A stretch of 64,000 nucleotides of DNA from Flavobacterium sp. 9 (lineage in GTDB: Bacteria > Bacteroidota > Bacteroidia > Flavobacteriales > Flavobacteriaceae), in NCBI RefSeq assembly GCF_002754195.1, contig NZ_PEEU01000001.1:6138001-6202000 (forward strand). Direction: 5' to 3'. The notes beneath the pieces are model-generated. The model made no database searches. It saw nothing but the letters and a program-made list of their open reading frames with translations, and was not told the origin of the DNA. Shown here piece by piece: positions 50,765 to 60,096 of the stretch (positions within the stretch are counted from its first letter, which is position 1; the number at the start of each line of letters is the position of its first letter). Both the position numbers and the translations under genes were made by a program.

Positions 50765-52582
50765 ATGTTGAAAACAAAAGGATTGATTCTGTTTTTTTTG
50801 ATGTTGGTAAATTACACATTTGCTCAGCCGGGATATGTACAGATTAACAAGAATCTGAATGATTTTTCAGAAGCTGAAATTGGGAAGGGTAAAAATGATC
50901 GTTATTATAGGTTTACTTTTATCATTGATTCAACAACCAATTTAGAAAGATTAGAGCTTTTATCCTCCTTTCAATCTTTAACTTTTGTAATTGATCTGCC
51001 AGCGATTCCAAAAAAATTTAGTGCTGTAGAATTTGATAGTTTGACTGATCTTAGCATTAGATTTGGGCCAAATTTTATTAGTCTAAAAGAGTTTTCGAAT
51101 ATAAAAGCTAAAAATCTCGAAAACTTAACTATTAGTTTCCAATCTAATCTTCAGGATCTTGACGGATTAGGACATCTTACAAATCTAAAATTACTCTCCA
51201 TTTATTCTTTTAAGGGAAAAACGCTTCCGGATGAATTTGAAAAACTTTGTTCTTTATCTTTTATAGTGATTAACGGGGCAGATATTGAAAACATTGATGT
51301 CTTGACTAAAATTGAAAAATTAAACAGTATATCTTTATCTTACTGTAAGAAACTTAAAAGCTTTCCTCGATTTAAATTGAATAATACTATTGAAGATCTT
51401 GATTTATATACTGGATCTGGTTTTAATGATTATGGCAACATAAGTACATTGCAAAAACTAACCAGACTAACTATTTATGATGGTGCTATGACAAAGTTTC
51501 CTTCCAATTATAGTAAAGATCTTCGAACTGTAAATTTATATCTTTTGCCTTTGTTAGAGGATGTATCAGAACTTGCAAAATATCAAAAACTTAATTCATT
51601 TCATTTATATAAGACAGGATTAAAAAAATTAAGTGGTGATTTTTCGGCACTAAAATTATATGAATTCTCGATTTCAGAAAACGATTCCTTAAGCTCTATA
51701 GAAGCATTATCAACCATAACGTCATTAGATAAAATCGAGATTAAAGATTTATCATCTTTAGAAAAAATTGATTTTGACATGAGTAAATGCAATTTCAAAA
51801 GAATAACTTTATCAGGTCTTCCAAATCTTACAAGCATTGATGGAATTTGCAGCAATACTTCTTTAGAATATTTGTTACTATCTAAAATTGGAATAAAAGA
51901 TTTACCGACAAACTTTTATAAATTAGAAAAGCTTAAAGGGGTATATTTTGATCATAATAATCAATTGATAGATATTTCTAATCTGCGAGATATGAAATCT
52001 TTAGAGAAAGTGGAGTTCTACCAATGTCATCAATTGAAGAATATTCCATCTTCATTTTCAAGCAATTCGAATCTAATAGAATTAAGACTTCAATTGATGA
52101 AAGGATTGATTAATGTGGGCGGAATTTCAAATTTAAAAAGTTTAAAAAAATTGCATATCAGTTCGCTTAACAAGGCTTTTTCGTTGCCTGTAGATTTAGA
52201 AAAATCAAAAAAAATCGAAGAAATCGCTATTAGTGGAACTGACAATATTTCGATGATTAAAAATTTAAAAGAATTAAAATTTTTAGCGTTTAATGGTTTA
52301 TCCAAAATTCCTGCTTCTCTTTATACAAACGAAAATCTCGAATTTTTTGAACTTTATAACAGTCCTATAAAAGATCTGTCTTCTTTAATACAATTTAAAA
52401 AACTGAAAGAACTACGTTTAGGTGAAAATCCTGATTTGGTAAAAATTCCTGATCTGAAAAAGTTCAAGTCTTTGAATAAGGTTTATATTGTGCGAAACAA
52501 AAAATTACATGTTTCAAAACGCTATAATGATATTGATGAATGGGATGTATACGATAATGGACCTCAAAAGAGTGTAAATTAA
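50765..52582 (+). CDS. Leucine-rich repeat protein, exported
   Basis: The 605-residue protein has a signal peptide (FFLMLVNYTFAQ) and some 20 LRR-like units with spacing of roughly 20-24 residues. Examples are LDGLGHLTNLKLLSIYSF, SIEALSTITSLDKIEIKDL and LSSLIQFKKLKELRLGENPD. No membrane anchor or sorting domain is evident. It is probably a periplasmic or surface binding protein. It opens a region of small exported genes and is followed at 18 bases by a stand-alone CarboxypepD_reg-like gene. Confidence 0.83.
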   Translation: MLKTKGLILFFLMLVNYTFAQPGYVQINKNLNDFSEAEIGKGKNDRYYRFTFIIDSTTNLERLELLSSFQSLTFVIDLPAIPKKFSAVEFDSLTDLSIRFGPNFISLKEFSNIKAKNLENLTISFQSNLQDLDGLGHLTNLKLLSIYSFKGKTLPDEFEKLCSLSFIVINGADIENIDVLTKIEKLNSISLSYCKKLKSFPRFKLNNTIEDLDLYTGSGFNDYGNISTLQKLTRLTIYDGAMTKFPSNYSKDLRTVNLYLLPLLEDVSELAKYQKLNSFHLYKTGLKKLSGDFSALKLYEFSISENDSLSSIEALSTITSLDKIEIKDLSSLEKIDFDMSKCNFKRITLSGLPNLTSIDGICSNTSLEYLLLSKIGIKDLPTNFYKLEKLKGVYFDHNNQLIDISNLRDMKSLEKVEFYQCHQLKNIPSSFSSNSNLIELRLQLMKGLINVGGISNLKSLKKLHISSLNKAFSLPVDLEKSKKIEEIAISGTDNISMIKNLKELKFLAFNGLSKIPASLYTNENLEFFELYNSPIKDLSSLIQFKKLKELRLGENPDLVKIPDLKKFKSLNKVYIVRNKKLHVSKRYNDIDEWDVYDNGPQKSVN

Positions 52583-52600
52583 ACTAAATCAATTTTGGAT

Positions 52601-53014
52601 ATGAAAAGGAGAAAAATAGTTTTAATGATATCTCTTTTTACGCAGTTAATTTTTGCACAAAAAAGAGAAGTTAAAGGAATTGTGAAAGATAATCTTGGGC
52701 AAGTTCTTCCTGGTGCAACAATTACTATTGATGGAACAAAAAAGGGTACTCAAACAGATTTTGATGGCAACTACACTATAAAAGTTAATTCAGATCAATT
52801 TTTGGTTTTTACTTATGTGGGAATGTGTCCGGAGAAAATTATCGCAAATAAAGATCAAATAAATGTGATTTTAATGCAAGATGAACCAATTCAAGAAGTA
52901 ATCGCGCCTGATGTACCTCGTAATCGTAAAAAAGAAAAAGCTCAGTATTTGCAAATGATGAAGACAATTTCTGAGAAAGACATAAAAACAGTAAATAATA
53001 AAACAAACAAATAG
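52601..53014 (+). CDS. Stand-alone CarboxypepD_reg-like domain protein
   Basis: The 137-residue product has a signal peptide (IVLMISLFTQLIFAQ). It has the beta-sandwich motif KGIVKDNLGQVLPGATITID (about residues 21-40), as found at the N-terminus of SusC/TonB-dependent receptors. No receptor barrel follows; the frame ends after a short basic tail. It is either a free-standing adaptor domain or a truncated receptor. The next gene starts within three bases. Confidence 0.75.
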   Translation: MKRRKIVLMISLFTQLIFAQKREVKGIVKDNLGQVLPGATITIDGTKKGTQTDFDGNYTIKVNSDQFLVFTYVGMCPEKIIANKDQINVILMQDEPIQEVIAPDVPRNRKKEKAQYLQMMKTISEKDIKTVNNKTNK

Positions 53015-53016
53015 AT

Positions 53017-53367
53017 ATGAAGACGTATGATTTGTATTTCAAGGAAACTTTAATTGGATCTCTGACAGAAACAAATTGGGATATGAGAAGTTCTGGAGAC
53101 ATAATCTATGCTTTTGATTATTTAGCAGAGTTTCCTGAGAATCCACATTTGGCTAATTATATCAAACATTCTATCGAAGTGAGCCTGTTTTATGAAAATG
53201 GTGATGTAGAAAACGAAGATAAATTGATTGAGGAAGCAAATAACTATCTTGATCTGATAGATAGTTCAGATTGGTTGCTGGTAAACGATAAAGGTGAAAC
53301 TAAAAAAACTCTTTGCCCAATGTTTCATGAAAATAATGGAATTACCTGGCAAGTAGATCTTAAATAA
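53017..53367 (+). CDS. Hypothetical protein
   Basis: The 116-residue acidic cytoplasmic product (MKTYDLYFKETLIGSLTETN) is not recognised. It starts two bases after the CarboxypepD-like gene, an operon arrangement. Small acidic proteins of this kind sometimes act as immunity proteins, but nothing here proves it. Confidence 0.5.
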   Translation: MKTYDLYFKETLIGSLTETNWDMRSSGDIIYAFDYLAEFPENPHLANYIKHSIEVSLFYENGDVENEDKLIEEANNYLDLIDSSDWLLVNDKGETKKTLCPMFHENNGITWQVDLK

Positions 53368-53414
53368 CATCAGGAAGCAAATTCGTGTATTATAAGCCTA
53401 ATAAAAACCAATAA

Positions 53415-53897
53415 ATGAAAAAACTATCTCTCCTACTCCTATTGTTCTTATTTGTTTCATGCAATTCAAATAGAAATATTTACGGAACTTATAGGTCTAA
53501 TTTTGCGCAACTTGGTTTTTTTGTAACTGCAATAAAATTTAATGCCGATAGTACGGTTAAATATAAAATGGCCGGGGATTTAATGAATGAAGAATTGACA
53601 GGGAAATTTAAAATATCAAGAAATATTGCCTATATAAAGTTTGACAAACTAAAATACGATACAGCAGCAGATACTTTATCATTTGATGAATTGATGGAAA
53701 TGCCAATTGATACAAATCAGTTTCAAAATATGCATTTGTATGATTTAAAAAATGAAAATGGAATTCCGTATCATTTAAAATATAAAATAAAACACAATAA
53801 ACTTTTGGTTTATCATATGCAAACAGGCAAAATTGTTCGAAGAGCTAAAGGTTCGAAAAGAATTGCAAAATTTTATTTAAAGAAACTTCCTAATTAA
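53415..53897 (+). CDS. Hypothetical lipoprotein
   Basis: The 160-residue product has a lipoprotein signal (LLLLLFLFVSC) and a beta-rich C-terminal domain (NIYGTYRSNFAQLGFFVTAI). Its function is unknown. The style matches other small Flavobacterium lipoproteins in this stretch. Confidence 0.6.
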   Translation: MKKLSLLLLLFLFVSCNSNRNIYGTYRSNFAQLGFFVTAIKFNADSTVKYKMAGDLMNEELTGKFKISRNIAYIKFDKLKYDTAADTLSFDELMEMPIDTNQFQNMHLYDLKNENGIPYHLKYKIKHNKLLVYHMQTGKIVRRAKGSKRIAKFYLKKLPN

Positions 53898-53942
53898 TAT
53901 ATTTAGTTTGATTTAAAATTATAATAAATACAAAGTCACATC

Positions 53943-54203
53943 ATGAATATAGAACTACCAATAATGTATAGAATAGAATTAAAGGGTAAAACTGGCGAGG
54001 AATATCTGGATCATATTACAAATATCTTAGACAATTATTGTAGTGAACGAAAGCTCTTATTGTTTGTACAACAAGGTATAGATTTTATGGAGGGATTTGT
54101 AGACTATTCTGTGAATCTGGGAAGAAGAACTGAATTAATTGAAGATTTCAGAAACGAAATAGAAAAAATAGACGACAAAATAGAGATTGTATATTGTCAC
54201 TAA
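53943..54203 (+). CDS. Small hypothetical protein
   Basis: The 86-residue product (MNIELPIMYRIELKGKTGEE) has no signal peptide and no recognisable motif. It ends 24 bases before the next gene. Possibly a small regulator or immunity protein; this is inference only. Confidence 0.5.
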   Translation: MNIELPIMYRIELKGKTGEEYLDHITNILDNYCSERKLLLFVQQGIDFMEGFVDYSVNLGRRTELIEDFRNEIEKIDDKIEIVYCH

Positions 54204-54226
54204 TAGCAAATAAGCCTTATAGAAAA

Positions 54227-54868
54227 ATGAAAAAGTGTATCGCAATATTGATTTTGGTAACAACCGGGCTTTTTTCCTGTAAAAAGGATAATAAATCAAC
54301 GTCAGTTTCGGTAAAAAATGTCCAAAGTAAAAAACTAGATAAAAATGTTTGCACCAAATATGTATATACTGATTCTAACGGTGGAAGTTTAACAATACAA
54401 AACAGCTTTCCGAAAGGCGGAATAAGATATACGGATTCTAAAGGCGATGTATATGTTTACGCTGTATTCTGGACCCAAATAAGTAATAAAACAGATAATC
54501 CTCTTGAACTGAATATTGACTTTCCTCCAGATTCATTTGAGATTCCGACACTTCCGGGTAAATACTTTAAAGTGTTGATTCCTAAAGATACAATGACGTT
54601 TGAAAAAGTGTCTTTGTTTAATTATGGTTTGACAGATTTAAAGCCTTTTTTTGATAAAAACATTGATAAACCGTCTTCGCTAAAAAGAACTATTAAACCA
54701 AAAGAATCGAGTGCTTTTTATCTTGTAACGTTGCGTTTGTTTGAAGGTGTTGGTGGAGTTTTGCGAACAGAACTTAGTCTAAAAGGACAAAATCTTTATT
54801 ATAAAATAAACAATAAAGAAATTCAGTGTGGAAGTATTAGTTTAAAGAATTTAACATTAAAGAAATAA
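54227..54868 (+). CDS. Hypothetical lipoprotein
   Basis: The 213-residue product has a lipoprotein signal (ILILVTTGLFSC) and a C-terminal beta domain (DVYVYAVFWTQISNKTDNPL). Its start at 54227 is chosen over 54194 because it gives the lipobox. Not recognised. It is convergent with the gene at 54874, with only five bases between stops. Confidence 0.6.
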   Translation: MKKCIAILILVTTGLFSCKKDNKSTSVSVKNVQSKKLDKNVCTKYVYTDSNGGSLTIQNSFPKGGIRYTDSKGDVYVYAVFWTQISNKTDNPLELNIDFPPDSFEIPTLPGKYFKVLIPKDTMTFEKVSLFNYGLTDLKPFFDKNIDKPSSLKRTIKPKESSAFYLVTLRLFEGVGGVLRTELSLKGQNLYYKINNKEIQCGSISLKNLTLKK

Positions 54869-54873
54869 ACGCT

Positions 54874-55542
54874 CTAATTTACAATTTGTTGATATCCAAA
54901 ACCTTCATCTGAAATTTTTAATGAATTCCATGGAAATTCTATTTCATAATATTCATTTCGGGTTCCTTCAGTTTTAGTTAGAAATGTGATAATCCAAAAT
55001 AATTTGTTGGTTTCTTTTTTATAGATCAAATCGAATTTATAGGATTGATATTCAATATTTTTAGATGTAATGTGTTTTAAAGCTGCTGTTTCAATTTCTG
55101 TTAAAGTTTTGAATTTCTCAAAGACAAGAGTTTCTTTAGGCCAATTAGTTTCTAATATTTGTCCATATTCATCAAGTTTAATCTCTAAATAATAATTTTT
55201 TATGCCAATTGATTTATCTCTTAAGTAAAAACTTAGTTCATACGCTGGTATTATTCTGGAATTATTATAAGTTGAAGGCTCTTTTTCGAACATTTTTTTT
55301 AAATCTATAATTTGACCATGAGAAAATGTGATGCTGTCAATAATTGTTGGCAAAATCTTATTCAAATATCCTTTCAAATTAGATTGTACATTTTCTGACA
55401 AACTTTTTTCTGATCTTAATTCTTTGGCATAATTTCCATAATAAATGTTACCTCCTCTTTTATTGATAGTTTTTTCGGTTTGTGCTGTTAGACTATTTAT
55501 ACAAAAAGTTAGCAGCGTGATTATAATTAAGAGGTTTTTCAT
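54874..55542 (-). CDS. Hypothetical secreted protein
   Basis: The 222-residue product has a signal peptide (IITLLTFCINSLTAQ) and no recognised domain. It is beta-rich, with conserved-looking strands (IKNYYLEIKLDEYGQILETN). Convergent with the lipoprotein gene at 54227, so no shared transcript. Confidence 0.55.
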   Translation of the reverse strand: MKNLLIIITLLTFCINSLTAQTEKTINKRGGNIYYGNYAKELRSEKSLSENVQSNLKGYLNKILPTIIDSITFSHGQIIDLKKMFEKEPSTYNNSRIIPAYELSFYLRDKSIGIKNYYLEIKLDEYGQILETNWPKETLVFEKFKTLTEIETAALKHITSKNIEYQSYKFDLIYKKETNKLFWIITFLTKTEGTRNEYYEIEFPWNSLKISDEGFGYQQIVN

Positions 55543-55725
55543 TATGAAATTTTTATTTGCTTGTAGAATGATTTTGTGTTACAACGTTTAGAACTAAATT
55601 AAGCTTATTATTAGTCTTTTTTGAGATTTTTAAAACAATAAAATGAAATGTTTTTTAATAGATCCAAAAAAAACTCCATATTTTCGTAAGGATTTTCAGA
55701 ACCTAAGATTTAAAAAATAAAAAAT

Positions 55726-56193
55726 ATGAAAAGCACAATACTACTTTTTCTACTTTTTAATAGTTTGTATTTGTTTGCTAAGAATGTACACGAAAAGCCT
55801 AAATTATTAAAGTCTGAAAATATAAAAATGGACAGTATACAAGTTCAAGTTTCTATTTATGAAGGAAAAACATTTGTAACCGAAAGCTATTTTGAAAAAA
55901 GCAAAAGCAAATTAAGTGTTGTTTATTCAGGTTTTGGGAAATCATCCTATCAAATTTCAACAAGAGAAAATAGTGCAATGCCAGAAGATTTTTGGCGTAC
56001 GAATATATTCAAATTCGAGAATGGAAAAGTGTTGAATCGAAAAGAAAATTTTTGCTTTACCGGAAAAATGAATGCAATATTTGGAAAAACTGATGAAGAA
56101 TACAGAAAATATTTTAGTAAAACTCTAAATTCTGAATTTGTCGAAAAGTATGTTGTCGAGTTGTTTCTAAGAATTAAAAAACAAAATCATTAA
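55726..56193 (+). CDS. Hypothetical secreted protein
   Basis: The 155-residue product has an N-terminal signal (LLFLLFNSLYLFA) and a small beta domain. It is followed one base after its stop by the next gene. Not recognised. Confidence 0.5.
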   Translation: MKSTILLFLLFNSLYLFAKNVHEKPKLLKSENIKMDSIQVQVSIYEGKTFVTESYFEKSKSKLSVVYSGFGKSSYQISTRENSAMPEDFWRTNIFKFENGKVLNRKENFCFTGKMNAIFGKTDEEYRKYFSKTLNSEFVEKYVVELFLRIKKQNH

Positions 56194-56194
56194 A

Positions 56195-56566
56195 ATGAAA
56201 TACATAACAATCCTTGTATTATTTTTTACAGTAAATATGTTTGCTCAGGATAGTATAGTGATGAAACAGTCCAAATCTGTGATGTTTTCGAATTGGTATG
56301 TTTTTTATGCAGATAGTACCTTTAAACATTACTTTCAGACAGATGATGGACAAATGTGGTTTGGTGTTGGAAATTATGAAGATAAGGGACGAAAAAGAAT
56401 TTTAAAATTTAAAGATCCGGATTTGAATTTCAAATGGATTGTAAAACCTCGTTATGAATGCAATTTTGAACGTGTTTTAACGCGCAGAAAATCTCGTTTT
56501 AAATCTAAAGATTATTATCATACTTCAAAAAGAAAATTCGTCTATTTTGAACCTGATAAAAAATAA
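56195..56566 (+). CDS. Hypothetical secreted protein
   Basis: The 123-residue product has a signal peptide (MKYITILVLFFTVNMFAQ) and a basic C-terminus (RRKSRFKSKDYYHTSKRKFV). It is one base after the previous gene, so a two-gene operon. Not recognised. Confidence 0.5.
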   Translation: MKYITILVLFFTVNMFAQDSIVMKQSKSVMFSNWYVFYADSTFKHYFQTDDGQMWFGVGNYEDKGRKRILKFKDPDLNFKWIVKPRYECNFERVLTRRKSRFKSKDYYHTSKRKFVYFEPDKK

Positions 56567-56609
56567 TAAATTGAAGAAAAATAGTTAATATTCAATTTTA
56601 TCGAAAACA

Positions 56610-56636
56610 AAAAAGAGACTTTCTGAGTCTCTTTTT
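56610..56636 (+). terminator. Terminator after the two-gene operon
   Basis: AAAAAGAGACT and AGTCTCTTTTT form a perfect stem around TTCTG. It also faces the minus-strand XRE gene. Confidence 0.85.
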
Positions 56637-56661
56637 GAATTAATATATCTTGTATAAAAGT

Positions 56662-57069
56662 TTATTTATCTTTTAATAATTTCTCTAAAGCTTTAATATG
56701 TTCCTCTTTAGATTTCAAAAGTTCAAGATTTAATCTTTTGATTTCTTCTAAAGCTTCGATCCATTTATCTACAGGATTTATATTGAAAGTTGGATAATAA
56801 TTGTATCCATTAGAGTGATCATTAAAAGTATTAGAAATGATATTTATTGCTTGTTCTTCGTCAAAGTTCTGAAACGCTTCAACAGGAATTCTCAACGCGC
56901 CTGAAATTTGTTTCAACAGATTATCTTCGATTACATCTTTTTGCTCGAGTACAGAAATTTTCTTTTGATTCCAATCATTTCCCAAATTAAAAGCTAATGC
57001 TTCTTGTTTGATGCCAAGCATTTCTCTAAAACGTTTTACATTTCTTCCCTGATGTATTTTTTGTTCCAT
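56662..57069 (-). CDS. XRE-family helix-turn-helix regulator
   Basis: The 135-residue protein has an N-terminal HTH (RNVKRFREMLGIKQEALAFNLGNDWNQKKISVLEQ, about residues 9-43) and a C-terminal coiled coil (IEALEEIKRLNLELLKSKEE). It is a probable dimeric DNA-binding regulator; its target is unknown. The gene is isolated, with a 370-base A/T-rich divergent region upstream. Confidence 0.83.
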   Translation of the reverse strand: MEQKIHQGRNVKRFREMLGIKQEALAFNLGNDWNQKKISVLEQKDVIEDNLLKQISGALRIPVEAFQNFDEEQAINIISNTFNDHSNGYNYYPTFNINPVDKWIEALEEIKRLNLELLKSKEEHIKALEKLLKDK

Positions 57070-57438
57070 AATGAATATCTATTTTCCGAAGGCTTAAATA
57101 TAAAGCCATTTCGATTAAAAGTTTGAATTTCAAAGATAAATAAATATCCCGTAAATTATCTATTTGTCAGATATTATACCAACTCTATTTATGTCTTGCT
57201 CCAATGTTTTTTTGGTGTAATGCCGATGTAATATGAAAATAGTACAATGCAATTGGACTATATTGAATATACAATCGGTATTATATCTGTATTCTGTCTT
57301 GATAAAAATATGGTTTCTTGGTGTAATTTTAAGAATCGAAATTAGATTTCTTATATTAGCACAAAAGGAAATCTAATTAATGACACAAAGCTCACATCGT
57401 TTTCGAGTGTTGCAGCGATTTTAAAACAATATAAAAAA
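57070..57438. other. Divergent intergenic region
   Basis: No gene is seen. It is A/T-rich and contains TATATTAGC at 57352-57360, a candidate -7 promoter element for the gene at 57439. No other repeat is obvious. Confidence 0.5.
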
Positions 57439-58065
57439 ATGGGAGTTGATTTAAGAATTATATTTGGACATAATCTAACATCAAAAGAGATTATTGAATT
57501 CCCTTATTCGTTAAGCAAATCCAAAGAACTTAAAGACGTTTATATCGACGAAATTCAAAGTAAAATAGATCATAATGGATCTGTTGAACGTGTATTATCA
57601 AGTCTTGAGGAAGAATATAATTGGGAAAACTTTACAGAAAACGATCTCATAAATTCATGGATAAATAATGAAAACCCGGAATTAGTTGATGAAAATGGCT
57701 TTATGGCACATTCCTTAAGTACTTATTTCGGACTATTATATTTCAATAGACGAACTGTTGAAATCTTATATTTACCCGAACATAAATACGCAAACTTGAA
57801 CTATGAGTCGCACAGGAAATTTATATTTAATTATAGTAAAGCATTTGCTAAGTTTTTAGGATCTGAAAAGATCGTTTATTTTTCTGATACTTTTGAAACT
57901 CAAATTATTGAAGATTGGGCTCAGGAAGGAATGACAATCGAATCAATAATAGATTTAGCGATAGCAAAATTTGGCAAACCTTCAGAAATATTAGAACAAG
58001 CAATCGAAAACAGATTTATAATTGGCGATGTAACAAATTCTTATTTGGAAACTTTTAAAAGATAA
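57439..58065 (+). CDS. Hypothetical protein
   Basis: The 208-residue cytoplasmic product (MGVDLRIIFGHNLTSKEIIE) is acidic and not recognised. Its aromatic and acid-rich mid part (YFGLLYFNRRTVEILYLPEH) suggests a compact alpha/beta fold. It ends two bases before the next lipoprotein gene, so the two are linked. Confidence 0.55.
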   Translation: MGVDLRIIFGHNLTSKEIIEFPYSLSKSKELKDVYIDEIQSKIDHNGSVERVLSSLEEEYNWENFTENDLINSWINNENPELVDENGFMAHSLSTYFGLLYFNRRTVEILYLPEHKYANLNYESHRKFIFNYSKAFAKFLGSEKIVYFSDTFETQIIEDWAQEGMTIESIIDLAIAKFGKPSEILEQAIENRFIIGDVTNSYLETFKR

Positions 58066-58067
58066 CA

Positions 58068-58748
58068 GTGAAGCAAATACTTTGTATATTTTTATTGATT
58101 TTATTGCTTTTCAGTTGTAATCGAAATAGTAAAAAGAAAGTCTACCACGCTCCTATTCCGGCTAATAAAGACACGATTATTAAACTTAGTAAATTGCAAA
58201 AACTATTTGTAATTGGTGATTTTGATGGAAACGGAAAGCAAGACACACTTTTTCAGCATAATTTTTCGAAGAAAACACAAACTGAAATCGAGAAATCTCC
58301 TGATGTTTTTCAAAATGATTGGGATAATGTAGTAAAATGGTTTTACAATCAGGATTCAGATTTGTACTTGACCACAAATCAAAATAACAGCGACACTTTG
58401 CATCTTGGCGAAGCGCAAGGACTTTATTGCTTAATTAATATTGGAGATAATAATGGCGACAATAAAGACGAAATAGCATTAGTAATTGATAAATTAGACT
58501 TTAGCAGAGTCAACAATTGTGAAATATATTCGCTTTGTAATGAAAAATGGACAGAATTAAAGCATTTTGGAATTCACGAAGGTTCATTTGATTTTAATAC
58601 CGAAAAAGTACCCGTTTTTAGCAAAATAACTGATTTTCTTGAAAAGCAAAATGGCAAATGGGTTTACCGAGACTATTTACAAGACACCTATGAAACCGAA
58701 GAAGAAGTTGGAAAAATGAAAAGGCTAAAACTTGAGAAATGTAATTAA
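58068..58748 (+). CDS. Hypothetical lipoprotein
   Basis: The 226-residue product begins with GTG and has a lipoprotein signal (ILCIFLLILLLFSC). It has VIGDFDGNGKQDTLF and INIGDNNGDNKDEIALVIDK, which look like FG-GAP/EF-hand-like Ca-binding loops (DxDGNGKxD). These are common in Bacteroidota surface proteins. The start is two bases after the preceding stop. Confidence 0.65.
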   Translation: MKQILCIFLLILLLFSCNRNSKKKVYHAPIPANKDTIIKLSKLQKLFVIGDFDGNGKQDTLFQHNFSKKTQTEIEKSPDVFQNDWDNVVKWFYNQDSDLYLTTNQNNSDTLHLGEAQGLYCLINIGDNNGDNKDEIALVIDKLDFSRVNNCEIYSLCNEKWTELKHFGIHEGSFDFNTEKVPVFSKITDFLEKQNGKWVYRDYLQDTYETEEEVGKMKRLKLEKCN

Positions 58749-58789
58749 TAGTGGCGCAAATTCATTGTAATAATTGTTAATTGTTATTT

Positions 58790-59212
58790 TTATTTTAGAT
58801 CGGGTATTTCTATAAATTGATATTCATTTCTATTTTTAAATCCGTTTATTAAACTTTTTAATTTTAATTGAAGAACGCCATTTTCGGTTACTTTTCCTTT
58901 GTATATTACAGTTCCGTATTTATTAGTCGTTGAGAAAAAGATCGTGTCATTTTTAATTTGATAGTTACCAATAGAAATGTCCTCCTTTTTTAGATTGAAC
59001 CAGGTTTTTAGATCAAATACAGTTGCGTCACACTCAGTTGTAACAGTTATTACTTTTTGATTTGGATAAAACCGAATAAACGATTTCTCGCCGTCAGTAT
59101 CTACAGAATCACATTTTGTCTCGTAAATTCCATTGAAATTTAAAATTTCGATCTTATTTGTTTGTCCAAAAATAGATGAACAAATAAAAAATAGTAAAAT
59201 TAATGTTCTCAT
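58790..59212 (-). CDS. Hypothetical secreted protein
   Basis: The 140-residue product has a signal peptide (LILLFFICSSIFGQ) and a lipocalin-like beta domain (GTVIYKGKVTENGVLQLKLK). Not recognised. A 160-base divergent spacer separates it from the acetyltransferase gene. Confidence 0.6.
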   Translation of the reverse strand: MRTLILLFFICSSIFGQTNKIEILNFNGIYETKCDSVDTDGEKSFIRFYPNQKVITVTTECDATVFDLKTWFNLKKEDISIGNYQIKNDTIFFSTTNKYGTVIYKGKVTENGVLQLKLKSLINGFKNRNEYQFIEIPDLK

Positions 59213-59343
59213 GTACAGATATTTTTCTATGATCTAAATATAGAACAATTCTTTAAAAATCTGCTAACGAATTATTTTTAGAGAATTTAAAGAAATCACG
59301 ATCGAATCAATAATAGGTCGATAAATAGAGTACAAATATTTCT

Positions 59344-59351
59344 TATATTAG
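59344..59351 (+). promoter_or_regulatory. Candidate -7 element TATATTAG before GNAT gene
   Basis: TATATTAG followed by C sits in a 27-base block (59334-59360) almost identical (one mismatch) to 59953-59979 upstream of the NERD gene. Confidence 0.45.
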
Positions 59352-59371
59352 CTAGATAAAAACCAAAAAAC

Positions 59372-59881
59372 TTGCAAACCTTCCCTATTTTGATCACTGA
59401 TAGATTTACTCTTCGGAAACTTTCAAAAAATGATTCCGAAGAAATATTGCAATTGCGTTCTGACAAAGAAATAAATAAATTCCTTGGCAGAAAACCAAGC
59501 AAAACACTAGAAGAAGCCTTAAATTTCATTAACAATATAATTGAAAATGAAAATGAGGAACTTTTTTATTGGGCAATTACAAAGACTGGCGAGGATAAAC
59601 TAATTGGTACAATTTGTCTCTTTGACTTTATAGAAGATTCAAAGAAATGCGAAATTGGATATGAACTTCTTATCGAATATCATGGTCAGGGAGTTATGAT
59701 TGAAGCTGCGAGAAAGGTCATCGATTATGCCAGTAAAACACACGGAATAAAGATAATAGATGCACAAACACATAAAGATAACCAAAGTTCAACTAAACTT
59801 CTTCAGAAATTAAATTTTAAAATAATGGAGGATATAGTCGAAAACAATCCAAATCTTATTTTATTTAGATTGATGATTTAG
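59372..59881 (+). CDS. GNAT family N-acetyltransferase (RimJ/RimL type)
   Basis: The 169-residue protein starts with TTG (no in-frame ATG lies between the promoter and residue 1) and reads MQTFPILITDRFTLRKLSKN. It has the acetyl-CoA loop EYHGQGVMIEAARKVIDYAS (about residues 109-128) and ends with the NxSSxKLLQKLNF-type motif. These match RimJ/RimL acetyltransferases that modify ribosomal or small-molecule amines. Substrate unknown. Confidence 0.82.
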   Translation: MQTFPILITDRFTLRKLSKNDSEEILQLRSDKEINKFLGRKPSKTLEEALNFINNIIENENEELFYWAITKTGEDKLIGTICLFDFIEDSKKCEIGYELLIEYHGQGVMIEAARKVIDYASKTHGIKIIDAQTHKDNQSSTKLLQKLNFKIMEDIVENNPNLILFRLMI

Positions 59882-59962
59882 CGTTGTTAAGGCTCTAATT
59901 TAAGAGGGTTTTGGTGAAATATTTCAAGAATTGCGATCAATCATAAGAGTGAAAATATTTCT

Positions 59963-59970
59963 TATATTAG
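59963..59970 (+). promoter_or_regulatory. Candidate -7 element TATATTAG before NERD gene
   Basis: Same TATATTAGC as at 59344. The duplicated block continues from 59953 to 59979. Confidence 0.4.
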
Positions 59971-60096
59971 CTTGATAAATAGCAACGTATAATTAAGATC
60001 TGTCTTAAAAAGTTGTATTGATGCTGTTTTTTATAATAATTAATTTGTAGGGAATAATAAGTAATGATACCTAACAATTAACAAAAGGTAGATGAA

